DNA from: Iamia sp038233075
Lineage (GTDB): Bacteria > Actinomycetota > Acidimicrobiia > Acidimicrobiales > Iamiaceae
Assembly (NCBI GenBank): GCA_038233075.1
Contig: JBBSMQ010000010.1
Location: forward strand, 1-64,000
Reading direction: 5' to 3'
Length of the DNA: 64,000 nt
Position numbers and translations under genes: made by a program. Below, in pieces: positions 1-7,978 of this stretch. Positions within the stretch are counted from its first letter, which is position 1, and the number at the start of each line of letters is the position of its first letter. A model generated the notes under the pieces. It made no database searches and was not told the DNA's origin. It worked only from the letters and a program-made list of their open reading frames with translations.

Positions 1-372
1 CATGTCGTAGTTGCCCTCGGTCGTGTACATCTTCAGCGAGAAGCCACGGGGGTCGCGCCAGGTGTCGGGGCTGCCCCGCTCACCGGCCACGGTGGAGAAC
101 CGGATGAGGGTGTCGGTCTTGGTACCGGGCTGGAACACGGCCGCCTTGGTGTACTGGCTGACGTCGTTGGTCACCTCGAAGTGGCCGAAGGCGCCCCCGC
201 CCTTGGCGTGCGGTTGGCGCTCGGCGATGCGCTCACGGTTGAACTGGGCCATCTGCTCGATCAGGTAGTGGTCCTGGAGCAAGAGAGGCCCACCCGGACC
301 GACGGTGAGGCTGTGCTCGTCGCTCTCGACCGGGATGCCGGCGTCGGTGGTCGTGGGCTTGGTGTCGGTCAT
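1..372 (-). CDS. katA: Catalase, N-terminal part (runs off the window edge)
   Basis: Haem catalase that breaks down hydrogen peroxide in the cytoplasm. Only the first 124 codons are present; the gene continues beyond base 1. The visible part has the typical N-terminus of monofunctional catalases: GGPLLLQDHYLIEQMAQFNRE, then ERQPHAKGGGAFGHFEV, which carries the distal haem histidine, and FSTVAGERGSPDTWRDPRGF. It lies downstream of the Fur-type gene on the same strand, and its ATG overlaps that gene's TGA (ATGA), so the pair should be co-transcribed and translationally coupled. This is the known furA-catalase arrangement of actinobacteria. Control by peroxide through the Fur protein is inferred from this layout. 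Confidence 0.95.
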   Translation of the reverse strand, partial: MTDTKPTTTDAGIPVESDEHSLTVGPGGPLLLQDHYLIEQMAQFNRERIAERQPHAKGGGAFGHFEVTNDVSQYTKAAVFQPGTKTDTLIRFSTVAGERGSPDTWRDPRGFSLKMYTTEGNYDM

Positions 373-848
373 GGTGTGCTCCGGGGGTTGGGGGTTGGGG
401 GGGTCAGGTCAGGATCGGGCGGCGACGTGGATCGGCACTGGGCACAGATGCCCCAGTAGACGACCTCGGCCTCGTCCACCTCGTAGCCCTGGGTCTGGGA
501 TGGCTCGAGGCAGGGGATCTCGCCGACGGCGCAGTCGACGTCGGCCACGGCACCACAGCTGCGACAGACGAGGTGGTGGTGGTTGTCGCCGGTGCGGGTC
601 TCGTAGAGCGCGGCGCTGCCGGCGGGTTCGATGCGCCGCACCAGGCCCGCACTGCTGAGGGCCCGCAGGACGTCGTACACGGCCTGGGTGGAGACGGTGC
701 CGAGGTCGTCGCGCACCGATGCCGCGATGGCGTCGACGGCGGTGTGAGGGGACTCGGCCAGAGCCCGCAGGGTGGCCAACCGAGCAGCGGTGACCCGCAG
801 ACCGGCGTCGCGGAGAACGTCGCTCGGGTCGGAGGGAGGAGGAGGCAC
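369..848 (-). CDS. fur: Fur-family (FurA/PerR-like) repressor
   Basis: Ferric-uptake-regulator family protein of 159 aa. The N-terminal winged helix includes LRVTAARLATLRALAESPH. The dimerisation half has the usual metal site: NHHHLVCRSCG, then a second CxxC (ICAQC) near residues 135-138, which fits a structural zinc. It is the first gene of a two-gene unit with the catalase. An inverted repeat directly upstream of the start fits autorepression. Members paired with catalase usually sense peroxide or iron; which applies here cannot be read from the sequence. The tail after the second CxxC is proline-rich and probably disordered. Confidence 0.93.
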   Translation of the reverse strand: MPPPPSDPSDVLRDAGLRVTAARLATLRALAESPHTAVDAIAASVRDDLGTVSTQAVYDVLRALSSAGLVRRIEPAGSAALYETRTGDNHHHLVCRSCGAVADVDCAVGEIPCLEPSQTQGYEVDEAEVVYWGICAQCRSTSPPDPDLTPPTPNPRSTP

Positions 849-857
849 TGGTCACAG

Positions 858-890
858 CATGGACTCAAGACTGGAATGAGTCAAGGAAAA
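858..890 (-). promoter_or_regulatory. Likely Fur operator upstream of fur-katA
   Basis: GACTCA (862-867) and TGAGTC (877-882) form a perfect inverted repeat around a 9-base AT-richer centre, 14 bases upstream of the fur start. Read on the minus strand it is TTGACTCATTCCAG followed by TCTTGAGTC. That resembles, from memory, the FurA boxes in front of mycobacterial and streptomycete furA genes. Its closeness to the start codon suggests a nearly leaderless transcript with the operator over the promoter. Confidence 0.6.
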
Positions 891-950
891 GATCGCGTCT
901 CCTCTTGGGGCGAAGGTGCTGTGGGGGGGCTCGCTAGGGGGCCGAGGTGG

Positions 951-3041
951 TCAGCGCCGGGCCAGCGCCAAGGGCAGGACGGGGCCGGTGCGGGCCGACC
1001 GGAGGAGGTGGGCGACCACGGTCATGGTCCAGCCCGAGTCCCAGGTGTCGTCGAGGACGAGCACGGGACCGGCGCGCACTGGCGCCTCCGGCAGGGCCCC
1101 CTCGTCCACGGTGAACGTGTCCCACACGTTGCCCAGGCGGTGGGCCGAGTTCTGCTGGTCGGACTGCGGCGGCCCGGGCCGGACCCGGGTGAGTGCCGGA
1201 TGGACCGGCAGCTTGCCGAGGGCGCCGAGGCGCTCGGCGGTGGCGGCCAGCAGTCCTTCGTGGCGGGCCGACGGGACCCAGGTGATCCACGTCGGGCGGG
1301 CGACCCACGGCCAGTGCTTCAGCGCTGCGGCGAGGCCGTCGATCAGCTCGTCGTCGGGATCGCCCGCGGTCAGGGCTCGGGCCACCACCGGCCACCAGCC
1401 GGCATCGTCGACCCGGGCCAGGGCCCGGCCCTCCTCGGCGCGCGACTCGACCTTGATGTTCCCGGTGGGCGCGGACAGGCCCCGGGCCCACTGCTTGCGG
1501 GGCGGGATGGGGACATCGACGCCGCGCAGGTGCTCCACCGCCCGGCGCACCGTGGCCGGGTCGAGCACGACTGGGTCGCCGTCGCCGGTGCACACCGCAC
1601 AGCGCCCACACGGCGTGGCGTCGACCTCCGGATCGTCGAGGCTGCGGCGCAGGAAGGCCATGAGGCAGCTCCGGCCCTCGGCGTAGGCGACCATGGCGTC
1701 GGCCTCGGTGGTGCGCGCCGCCGCCACCCGGTCGACGCGCTCCCGGTCGTAGATCCACTCCCGGTCGGTCAGCACCCACCCCCGGCCCTCGCGGGTCACC
1801 GCCCCGTCGACGTCGAGGATCTTGAGCAGGGTCTCCAGCCGGCCCCGCTTGAGGTCGACGGTGCGCTCCAGGTCGGTCAGGCCGACGGGCTCGCCGCCGC
1901 CCTCGGCCAGGGCGTCGAGCACCCGACGGGCCAGGGGCTCGGGCGGCAGGCCCACCGACGCGAACCAGGACCAGATGGCCCGGTCCTCCTCGCCGGGCAG
2001 GAGCCAGGCATCGGCCCGCGGCACCGAGCGACCGGCCCGGCCGACCTGCTGGTAGTAGGCGATGGGCGAGGGCGGGGCCCCCAGGTGGTGCACGAAGGTG
2101 ACATCGGGCTTGTCGACCCCCATGCCCAGGGCCGAGGTGGCGACGAGCGCCTTCACCCGGTTGGCCTTGAAGTCGTCCTCGAGGCGGAGGCGGTCGTCGG
2201 GGTCGGTGGCCGACGAGTAAGCCACCGCGTCGATGCCCTCGGCCTGCAGGTGGGCGGCCACCAGGTCGGTCTGGGCCACGGTGAGGCAGTAGACGATGCC
2301 GGTGCCCTCGACGGTGGGAATGTGCTGGGCCAGCCAGGCCAGGCGGTGGGCCATGGACGGCAGCGCGGCCACGCCCAGGTGAAGCGACTCCCGGTCGAGC
2401 GTGCCCCGCAGCACGGTGACGTCGGCCCCCAGCTGGTCGGCGACGTCGGTACACACCCGCTCGTTGGCGGTGGCGGTGGTGGCCAGCACCGGCGTGTCGG
2501 GCGCGAGGGCGGCGATGGCGTCGCCGATGCGGCGATAGTCGGGGCGGAAGTCGTGGCCCCAGTCGCTGATGCAGTGGGCCTCGTCGACCACCAGCAGGCC
2601 CAGGCCGGCCGACAGCCGGGGCAGCACCCGGCGCACGAACCCGGGGTTGTTGAGCCGCTCGGGGCTGATGCAGAGCAGGTCCAGCTCGCCCGCGGCCACC
2701 TGGTCCTCGATGGCCTGCCAGTCGTCGAGGTTGGTGGAGTTGATGGTGGCGGAGCGGACCCCGAGGCGCTCGGCCGCGGCCACCTGGTCGCGCATCAGCG
2801 CCAGCAGGGGCGAGACGACGAGGGTGGGCCCGGCCCCGGCCTCCCGGCGCAGCTTGGTGGCGATGAAGTAGATGGCGGACTTGCCGAACCCGGTGCGCTG
2901 GACCACCAGCGCCCGGCCCCCGTCGCCGGCGGCCACCTCGATGGCGGTGAGCTGCTCGGGACGCAGGCGAGCATCGGGTCCGGCCAGGGCGGAGAGCAGC
3001 TCCTGGGCCCGTTCGGCCCGGGCGGTGGCGGTGAGGGTCAC
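951..3041 (-). CDS. recQ: RecQ-family ATP-dependent DNA helicase with PRTase-like C-terminus
   Basis: 3'-5' DNA helicase of 696 aa starting at GTG. Walker A TGFGKS is at residues 50-55 and the DEAH box at 153-156, followed by HCISDWGHDFRPDY, the RecQ signature. The ARGF-type motif VGRAGR and a four-cysteine zinc site (CLMAFL... CGRCAVC) follow. The last ~30 residues have LVLDDTWDSGWTMT, like the PRPP loop of phosphoribosyltransferases. As far as I recall this tail is also seen in other actinobacterial RecQ proteins. It stands alone on the minus strand. Role inferred: recombination and replication repair. Confidence 0.92.
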   Translation of the reverse strand: MTLTATARAERAQELLSALAGPDARLRPEQLTAIEVAAGDGGRALVVQRTGFGKSAIYFIATKLRREAGAGPTLVVSPLLALMRDQVAAAERLGVRSATINSTNLDDWQAIEDQVAAGELDLLCISPERLNNPGFVRRVLPRLSAGLGLLVVDEAHCISDWGHDFRPDYRRIGDAIAALAPDTPVLATTATANERVCTDVADQLGADVTVLRGTLDRESLHLGVAALPSMAHRLAWLAQHIPTVEGTGIVYCLTVAQTDLVAAHLQAEGIDAVAYSSATDPDDRLRLEDDFKANRVKALVATSALGMGVDKPDVTFVHHLGAPPSPIAYYQQVGRAGRSVPRADAWLLPGEEDRAIWSWFASVGLPPEPLARRVLDALAEGGGEPVGLTDLERTVDLKRGRLETLLKILDVDGAVTREGRGWVLTDREWIYDRERVDRVAAARTTEADAMVAYAEGRSCLMAFLRRSLDDPEVDATPCGRCAVCTGDGDPVVLDPATVRRAVEHLRGVDVPIPPRKQWARGLSAPTGNIKVESRAEEGRALARVDDAGWWPVVARALTAGDPDDELIDGLAAALKHWPWVARPTWITWVPSARHEGLLAATAERLGALGKLPVHPALTRVRPGPPQSDQQNSAHRLGNVWDTFTVDEGALPEAPVRAGPVLVLDDTWDSGWTMTVVAHLLRSARTGPVLPLALARR

Positions 3042-3192
3042 TTGACCATCCTGGCGCGGGGGTGTGACACCCGGGGGCCCCTGCCCAACCGGCCACCCTC
3101 AGCGCTCGCGCCGGGGGTCAGGGTGGCAGCTCGGGGCCAGCCGACCACGGAGTCGCGGAACAGCAGGTGGCGACGGGGGGCTCCGTCCCGGG

Positions 3193-3605
3193 TCAAGACC
3201 GGCCGTCGGAGGACGCCCGGCCGACGGGGACGACGTCGACCCAGGTGATGGCCGCCTCCCGCTCGATCATCTCCACCGGGCTGGGGTGGATGAGCTCGTG
3301 CACGCCTTGGAAGATGGAGATGACGGCGCCGACGACGAACACGCCGATGGCGGCGAGCAGGGCTCAGAAGTAGGCCTCGCGGCTCGGCTCAGCCGTCCCG
3401 GTTCGGCCCGCTGTCGGCCTCGGCGCTGGGCGACCAGCAGGACGGCCTCGTTGCCGGTGTCGGCAACGGAGTGCACGGTCTCGGCGAACATCGCCGTCGA
3501 GCCGGTGAGCACCGCAGCCACCCCCTTGGCCAGCGCGATCCCGGCGTTGGCGGCCAGGGCCACGACCACCGTGCGCATGCTCTCGCCACCCGGGCCCTCG
3601 GTCAC
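3193..3605 (-). pseudogene. Remnant of a cation diffusion facilitator (CDF) transporter
   Basis: The first ~55 codons read as a CDF N-terminus (MRTVVVALAANAGIALAKG, then TAMFAETVHSVADTGNEAVLL, with the metal-site HxxxD). The frame is lost near 3420. In another frame the match resumes as EAYF-stop-ALLAAIGVFVVGAVISIFQG, where TGA replaces the expected Trp codon. It ends at a stop at 3193 after VEMIEREAAITW, with the cytoplasmic domain missing. A frameshift, an internal stop and a truncation together make it a pseudogene. An intact but different CDF gene lies at 35015. Confidence 0.8.
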
Positions 3606-3665
3606 GGCCGTCGGCCTACCCCTCGGCGCGTCCCCACGCCAACATGAACCCAGAGACCGCCGCCC

Positions 3666-4301
3666 TCAGTCCCCGCCAGCGTGGCTCAGGGTGGCAGCTC
3701 CAGGTCGTCCGGGGCGGGTCCAGATGAGCGAGTAGTGGACCAGGACGCGCCGGCGGTAGCGACACCCGGGGAGCAGCAGGGTCGCCACCCGCAGCACCCG
3801 GCTGTAGCTCTGTTGGGGCCGGACCATGGGTGCCGTGACCTCCCAGTAGCCGCGCCGTCGACGCTGTACGCGCGTCCACACCGCGCCGACGGCGTCGTGG
3901 CCCAGATCCCACAGTGAGCGGCTGCGAGCGATGCCCACGATGCCCAACACCCCTCCGGGGGCGACCAGCTCCGACAGCCGGCGCAGCCCGTCCTCCAAGG
4001 GGAGGTGGTGGAGGGTGGCCACCGAGACCACGGCGTCGAACTCGCCGAGCCCGAGGCTGGGGTCCATCACGTCGCCCTCCACGACCTCGACGCCGGCCAG
4101 CCCCTCCACCTCCCCCTTGGTGGTGGCCACGCTCTGCACGTCGACGTCGACGGCCACGACCCGGAGCCCGCGCTCGGCGAGGGCCCGGGTGAGCAGCCCA
4201 TCACCGGGGCCCACCTCGAGCACGCGTCGGCAGTCCTCGGGCAGAGCCCGCAGGAGGACGTCGTAGTACTGGACGTTGTGGTTCCAGCGGGACTCGGTCA
4301 C
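3666..4301 (-). CDS. Class I SAM-dependent methyltransferase
   Basis: A 211-aa protein with a Rossmann methyltransferase core: LEVGPGDGLLTRALAERG (motif I, SAM binding), VVAVDVDVQSV, EGDVMDP and DAVVSVATLHHLPLEDGLR. The C-terminal half is basic with two hydrophobic stretches, a layout seen in small methyltransferases acting on lipid or small molecules. The substrate is unknown. GTG at 4301 was chosen as start because it overlaps the stop of the upstream AI-2E-type gene by four bases (GTGA). A longer reading upstream would lie inside that gene. The two are therefore probably one transcript. Confidence 0.8.
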   Translation of the reverse strand: MTESRWNHNVQYYDVLLRALPEDCRRVLEVGPGDGLLTRALAERGLRVVAVDVDVQSVATTKGEVEGLAGVEVVEGDVMDPSLGLGEFDAVVSVATLHHLPLEDGLRRLSELVAPGGVLGIVGIARSRSLWDLGHDAVGAVWTRVQRRRRGYWEVTAPMVRPQQSYSRVLRVATLLLPGCRYRRRVLVHYSLIWTRPGRPGAATLSHAGGD

Positions 4302-5437
4302 TCGCCCTCCGGAGCGGGCGGCGCGGTCGTCGCGCCGATCGATGACCCCCCGGGGTCGGGGGCCTCGCCCTGCAGCTCCCGCAGGTCGCGGATCGAGGTG
4401 AGCACCACCGCGGTGAGCGGCACGGCGAGGAAGGTGCCCACCACGCCGAAGGCGGCGGTACCGGTGGTGATGGCGAGAAGGATCACGACCGGGTGCATCT
4501 CCAGCGCCTTGCCGTAGATCCACGGCGCCAAGACGTCGCTGTCGAACTGCTGGACGAGGACGGCGACCACGCCCACGATCACGGCGTCGGCCAGGCCTCC
4601 TGACGCGAGGGCCACCAGCACGGCCACGATCCCGGCCGCGGTGGCGCCCAGGAGGGGGACGAACGCGGCCAGGAAGGTGAGGAGCATGACGGGCAGGACC
4701 AGATCGTCACCCAGGATGGCCAGGGTCCCCCCGATGATCAGGGCCTCCAGCAGGCCCAGCAGCGCGGCGCCGCGCAGGTAGCCCCCGAGGCCGGTCCACG
4801 CCGCCCGAGCCACCACCTCGACCTCGGGACGCCGATGCTCGGGCACCTTGCCGTGGACGCGCTCCACGGCCGCGGGTCCGTCCTTGAGGGCGAAGAACGT
4901 GAGCAAGAGGGCCAGGGCCAGGCCGGCCAGCCCGGTGAGCACGAGGCGGGCGCTGGAGAGGAGCTGGTCTTCGTTGTCGCGCAGGATGCGACCGGCCCGG
5001 TCGCGGGCGTCGTCTTTGGCGGTGCGGATGTCCTCGCGGGTGATGTCGAGGCCGCTGTCCTCCACCAGCCAGTCCTCGACGTCGGTCAGCCCGTCGCTCA
5101 GCGCATCGCCCAGGCCCCGGAACTCGCTGATCGTGGCGGGGGCGATGGCCGCGCCGGACCCACCTAGCAGGAGCAGGAAGCCCAGGACCGCGGCCGCCGC
5201 CGCCGGCGCCGGCCGCCATCCCCGAGCCCGGAGCCACTGCGACGGCGGGGCCAGGATGCGGGTCAGGAAGGTGGTGACGACGAGGGGGAAGAGCACCAGT
5301 GACAGCAGGCTCAGGACGTGGAGCACCAGCCACGACGCGGCCCCGATCACCAGCAGGCAGGCGGCCCAGGCGCTGACCTTGAGCACGAGCGGCGGGGGCC
5401 GCCACGACGTCGGGGGGGCAGCCATGAGCGGCCCCAA
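4298..5437 (-). CDS. AI-2E family transporter (PerM/TqsA-like membrane protein)
   Basis: Integral membrane protein of about 379 aa. It has N-terminal membrane segments, a central soluble stretch (about residues 100-190) and a cluster of C-terminal segments with GALLGLLEALIIGG and PLLGATAAGIVAVLVAL, as in the AI-2E/PerM family. Family members export autoinducers or ions; the substrate here is unknown. Two in-frame ATGs lie near the start (5437 and 5425), and either could be used. It overlaps the downstream methyltransferase by four bases. Confidence 0.85.
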   Translation of the reverse strand: MGPLMAAPPTSWRPPPLVLKVSAWAACLLVIGAASWLVLHVLSLLSLVLFPLVVTTFLTRILAPPSQWLRARGWRPAPAAAAAVLGFLLLLGGSGAAIAPATISEFRGLGDALSDGLTDVEDWLVEDSGLDITREDIRTAKDDARDRAGRILRDNEDQLLSSARLVLTGLAGLALALLLTFFALKDGPAAVERVHGKVPEHRRPEVEVVARAAWTGLGGYLRGAALLGLLEALIIGGTLAILGDDLVLPVMLLTFLAAFVPLLGATAAGIVAVLVALASGGLADAVIVGVVAVLVQQFDSDVLAPWIYGKALEMHPVVILLAITTGTAAFGVVGTFLAVPLTAVVLTSIRDLRELQGEAPDPGGSSIGATTAPPAPEGE

Positions 5438-5483
5438 CCTACGATGGAGGTCGACGCGGTGCCGCGACCCTCGGCGGCGTGTG

Positions 5484-6108
5484 CTAGGCGGCGACCAGCG
5501 CGACGGCCAGGCCGGCGATGGCCAGGCCGACCAGCTGGGTGCGACGCATGCGCTCGGCGAGCACGGTCTGGGCCAGGATCACCGTGGCCGCCGGGTAGAG
5601 GCCGGTGGTGGCTGAGACGACCGCCAGCAGACCGTGACGCAACGCCACCAGGTACAGCACGTTGGCCGTCATGTCGAGCACACCACTGGCCAGAGCCACG
5701 CCTGCGTCCCGACCGCCCAGCGCCGCGGCGACGCTCTCTCCTCGGCCCAAGGTCAAGGCCGCGATCAGGGGCACCGAGGCCAGGCGCGCCGCCAGCAGCG
5801 GGAACAGCCCCGACTCCGAGCCCGTGCCGTGGAGGCAGACGAAGAACAGGCCGAACAGGGCCCCGGCCAGCAGGGCGGTGCCGGCCACCGCCACGGTGGT
5901 CCGAGCCGCGCCCGCGTGGGCCGGATGGGGATCGAGCGCGTCGGGCACGGCCTCCGCTGGCCCCTCGCGCGTGATGAGCACCACCGCGACGAGGGCGACC
6001 CCGATGCCGGCGAGGGTGGGCGAGGCCCGGACGCTCACCCAGACCGAGCCCGGCCGCGACCGGGAGGATCGAGGCCGCCAGCGCCGCCACCGGTGCGACC
6101 ACGCTCAT
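5484..6108 (-). pseudogene. Remnant of an EamA/DMT-family transporter
   Basis: The C-terminal half of a drug/metabolite transporter is clear: VRTTVAVAGTALLAGALFGLFF-like segments, then SGVLDMTANVLYLVALRHG and VSATTGLYPAATVILAQ. Upstream, MSVVAPVAALAASILPVAAGLGLGERP continues the protein in a second frame, so there is a frameshift near 6030. The first four or five membrane helices that should precede it are absent; unrelated DNA and the gdh gene start follow. A truncated, frameshifted gene. The 5484-6038 part alone could still be translated, but would be half a transporter. Confidence 0.65.
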
Positions 6109-6397
6109 GGGCCCCTGGGCGTCCTCTTCGACGCCGACCGCCCCCACGCCGACTGCAATACCCACCGGCGGTCCCTCGACGTCGTCCTGGTGGTGACACC
6201 GCCGACCAGCTTCGAGGACGTACCGCCCAGCCACTCCGGCTGATCCTGCCCTCCCGGGTCCCCACCAGTACGAGGAGGCCCAGGGCGGGTGCGGCGCAAA
6301 CGGGGCACGGGTGGGCCGGACGGGGCACACTGTCGCCGGCCGGAGCACACCGGCCGGGGGCGGGGGTTGGCCGCCCCCGCCGGATGAGGGAGCTCCG

Positions 6398-7717
6398 ATG
6401 ACCGACGAGACCAACGACCGGGACGACTCCGACCACGGTGACGTCTTCGTCGACGCCATCCGGAAGCTGGACCGAGCCGCCGAGTTCGGCCAGATCAACG
6501 CCGAGGTCACCGAGCGGCTCCGCCACCCCAAGGCCATCCTCCAGGTGGCGGTGCCGGTCCGCCTCGACGATGGCAGCCTCCGGACCTTCGAGGCCTACCG
6601 CGTCCGTCACGACGACACCCGGGGCCCGGCCAAGGGCGGCATCCGCTACCACCCCGACGTCAGCATCAGCGAGGTCAAGGCCCTCGCCCTGTGGATGACA
6701 CTCAAGTGCGCCGTGGTCGGCATCCCGTTCGGCGGCGGCAAGGGTGGCGTCGTCGTCAACCCCAAGGAGCTGTCCCGGCTGGAGCTGGAACGACTGAGCC
6801 GCAGCCTCATCACCGCCTTCGGCGACTTCATCGGTCCCGACATCGACATCCCCGCGCCCGACCTCTACACCAATGAGATGGTGATGGGCTGGATGATGGA
6901 CGAGTACTCCAAGGCCCGCCGCAAGCGCACCCCCGCGGTCATCACCGGCAAGCCGCTCGCCCTCGGCGGCAGCCTCGGCCGCGACCAGGCCACCGGCCGG
7001 GGCGCCTACTACGCCATCAAGCAGTACGAGCAGCGCCAGGGCTGGGACCCGGCCGAGATCACCATCGCCGTCCAGGGCTTCGGCAACGCCGGCCAGCACG
7101 TGGCCCGCCTCCTCCACGCCGACGGCTACCGCATCGTGGCGGTGAGCGACTCCAAGGGCGGCATCCAGTCCGACGACGGCTTCGACGTCCCCAGCCTCAT
7201 GCAGCAGAAGAACGACAGCCGGGAGCTCAAGGCCGTCTACTGCGACGGATCGGTGTGCGAGACCGTGGACGCCACCGAGATCTCCAACGCCCAGCTCCTG
7301 GAGCTCGACGTCGACGTGCTCATCCCCGCCGCCCTCGAAGGGGTGATCACCGCCGACAACGCCGACGACATCCGGGCCGGCCTGATCGTCGAGGTCGCCA
7401 ACGGTCCCACCACCAGCCGGGCCGACGCCATCCTGGCTGAGCGGGACATCGACGTCCTCCCCGACATCTTGGCCAACGCCGGCGGCGTGACCGTCAGCTA
7501 CTTCGAGTGGGTCCAGAACCGCACCGGGCTGGCCTGGTCACTGGAGCAGGTCAACGACGGCCTGGAGGAAGCCATGACCCGCGAGACGAACCAGATCCTC
7601 GACCAGGCCACCGAGCTCGACGTCGACATCCGCACCGCCGCCTACGTCCATGCCCTGAAGCGGCTGGCCGAGGCCGTCGAGGCCACCGGCACCCGCTCCT
7701 ACTTCGCGGAGGATTGA
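6398..7717 (+). CDS. gdhA: Glu/Leu/Phe/Val dehydrogenase (probably glutamate dehydrogenase)
   Basis: Hexamer-type amino-acid dehydrogenase of 439 aa, interconverting glutamate and 2-oxoglutarate with NAD(P). Substrate-binding motifs include GPAKGGIRYHP, the catalytic-lysine region VVGIPFGGGKGGV, and IPAPDLYTNEMVMGWMMDEYS. The dinucleotide fold has VQGFGNAGQHVARLL. Family features AVAVSDSKGG-like and ANGPTT follow. ATG at 6398 is preceded by GAGGGAG at the right distance; in-frame codons further upstream are not protein-like. The length fits NAD-type GDH. It is monocistronic as far as can be seen. Confidence 0.92.
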   Translation: MTDETNDRDDSDHGDVFVDAIRKLDRAAEFGQINAEVTERLRHPKAILQVAVPVRLDDGSLRTFEAYRVRHDDTRGPAKGGIRYHPDVSISEVKALALWMTLKCAVVGIPFGGGKGGVVVNPKELSRLELERLSRSLITAFGDFIGPDIDIPAPDLYTNEMVMGWMMDEYSKARRKRTPAVITGKPLALGGSLGRDQATGRGAYYAIKQYEQRQGWDPAEITIAVQGFGNAGQHVARLLHADGYRIVAVSDSKGGIQSDDGFDVPSLMQQKNDSRELKAVYCDGSVCETVDATEISNAQLLELDVDVLIPAALEGVITADNADDIRAGLIVEVANGPTTSRADAILAERDIDVLPDILANAGGVTVSYFEWVQNRTGLAWSLEQVNDGLEEAMTRETNQILDQATELDVDIRTAAYVHALKRLAEAVEATGTRSYFAED

Positions 7718-7978
7718 GGAGCTGATCGTGTCTCGCTGCGCTCGACACCTTCTTCGCACGAGACGACCGGCAAGCCGGATCGTCCCGTGGGTGAGGGGGC
7801 TCCGGCCCGGGCCCGAGCGGCCCGCCGCCGACGGAGGAGGCGGCAAGAGCGGGCAGGACGGTTGGGGTGTCTCCGAGGCGCCAGCCGAGGAGCCCGGCCC
7901 GGCCCGAGCGGCCCTACGGGCGGACACGTCCAGCCTCTGCCCCCTCACACTCCCCCGCCGGGGGAGGGTGCCAGGGTG
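7718..7978. other. Intergenic region between convergent gdh and hrpB
   Basis: No gene is supported in these 260 bases. They lie between two converging genes and contain short G/C-rich inverted repeats, such as GTGTCTCG...CGAGAC around 7729-7768, that may help end transcription. No T-run typical of a strong intrinsic terminator was seen. Confidence 0.4.

Noticed and set aside
573..3248. Plus-strand open frame of 891 codons antisense to recQ
   Set aside because: GC-rich shadow of the recQ gene; composition and lack of any domain show it is not protein.
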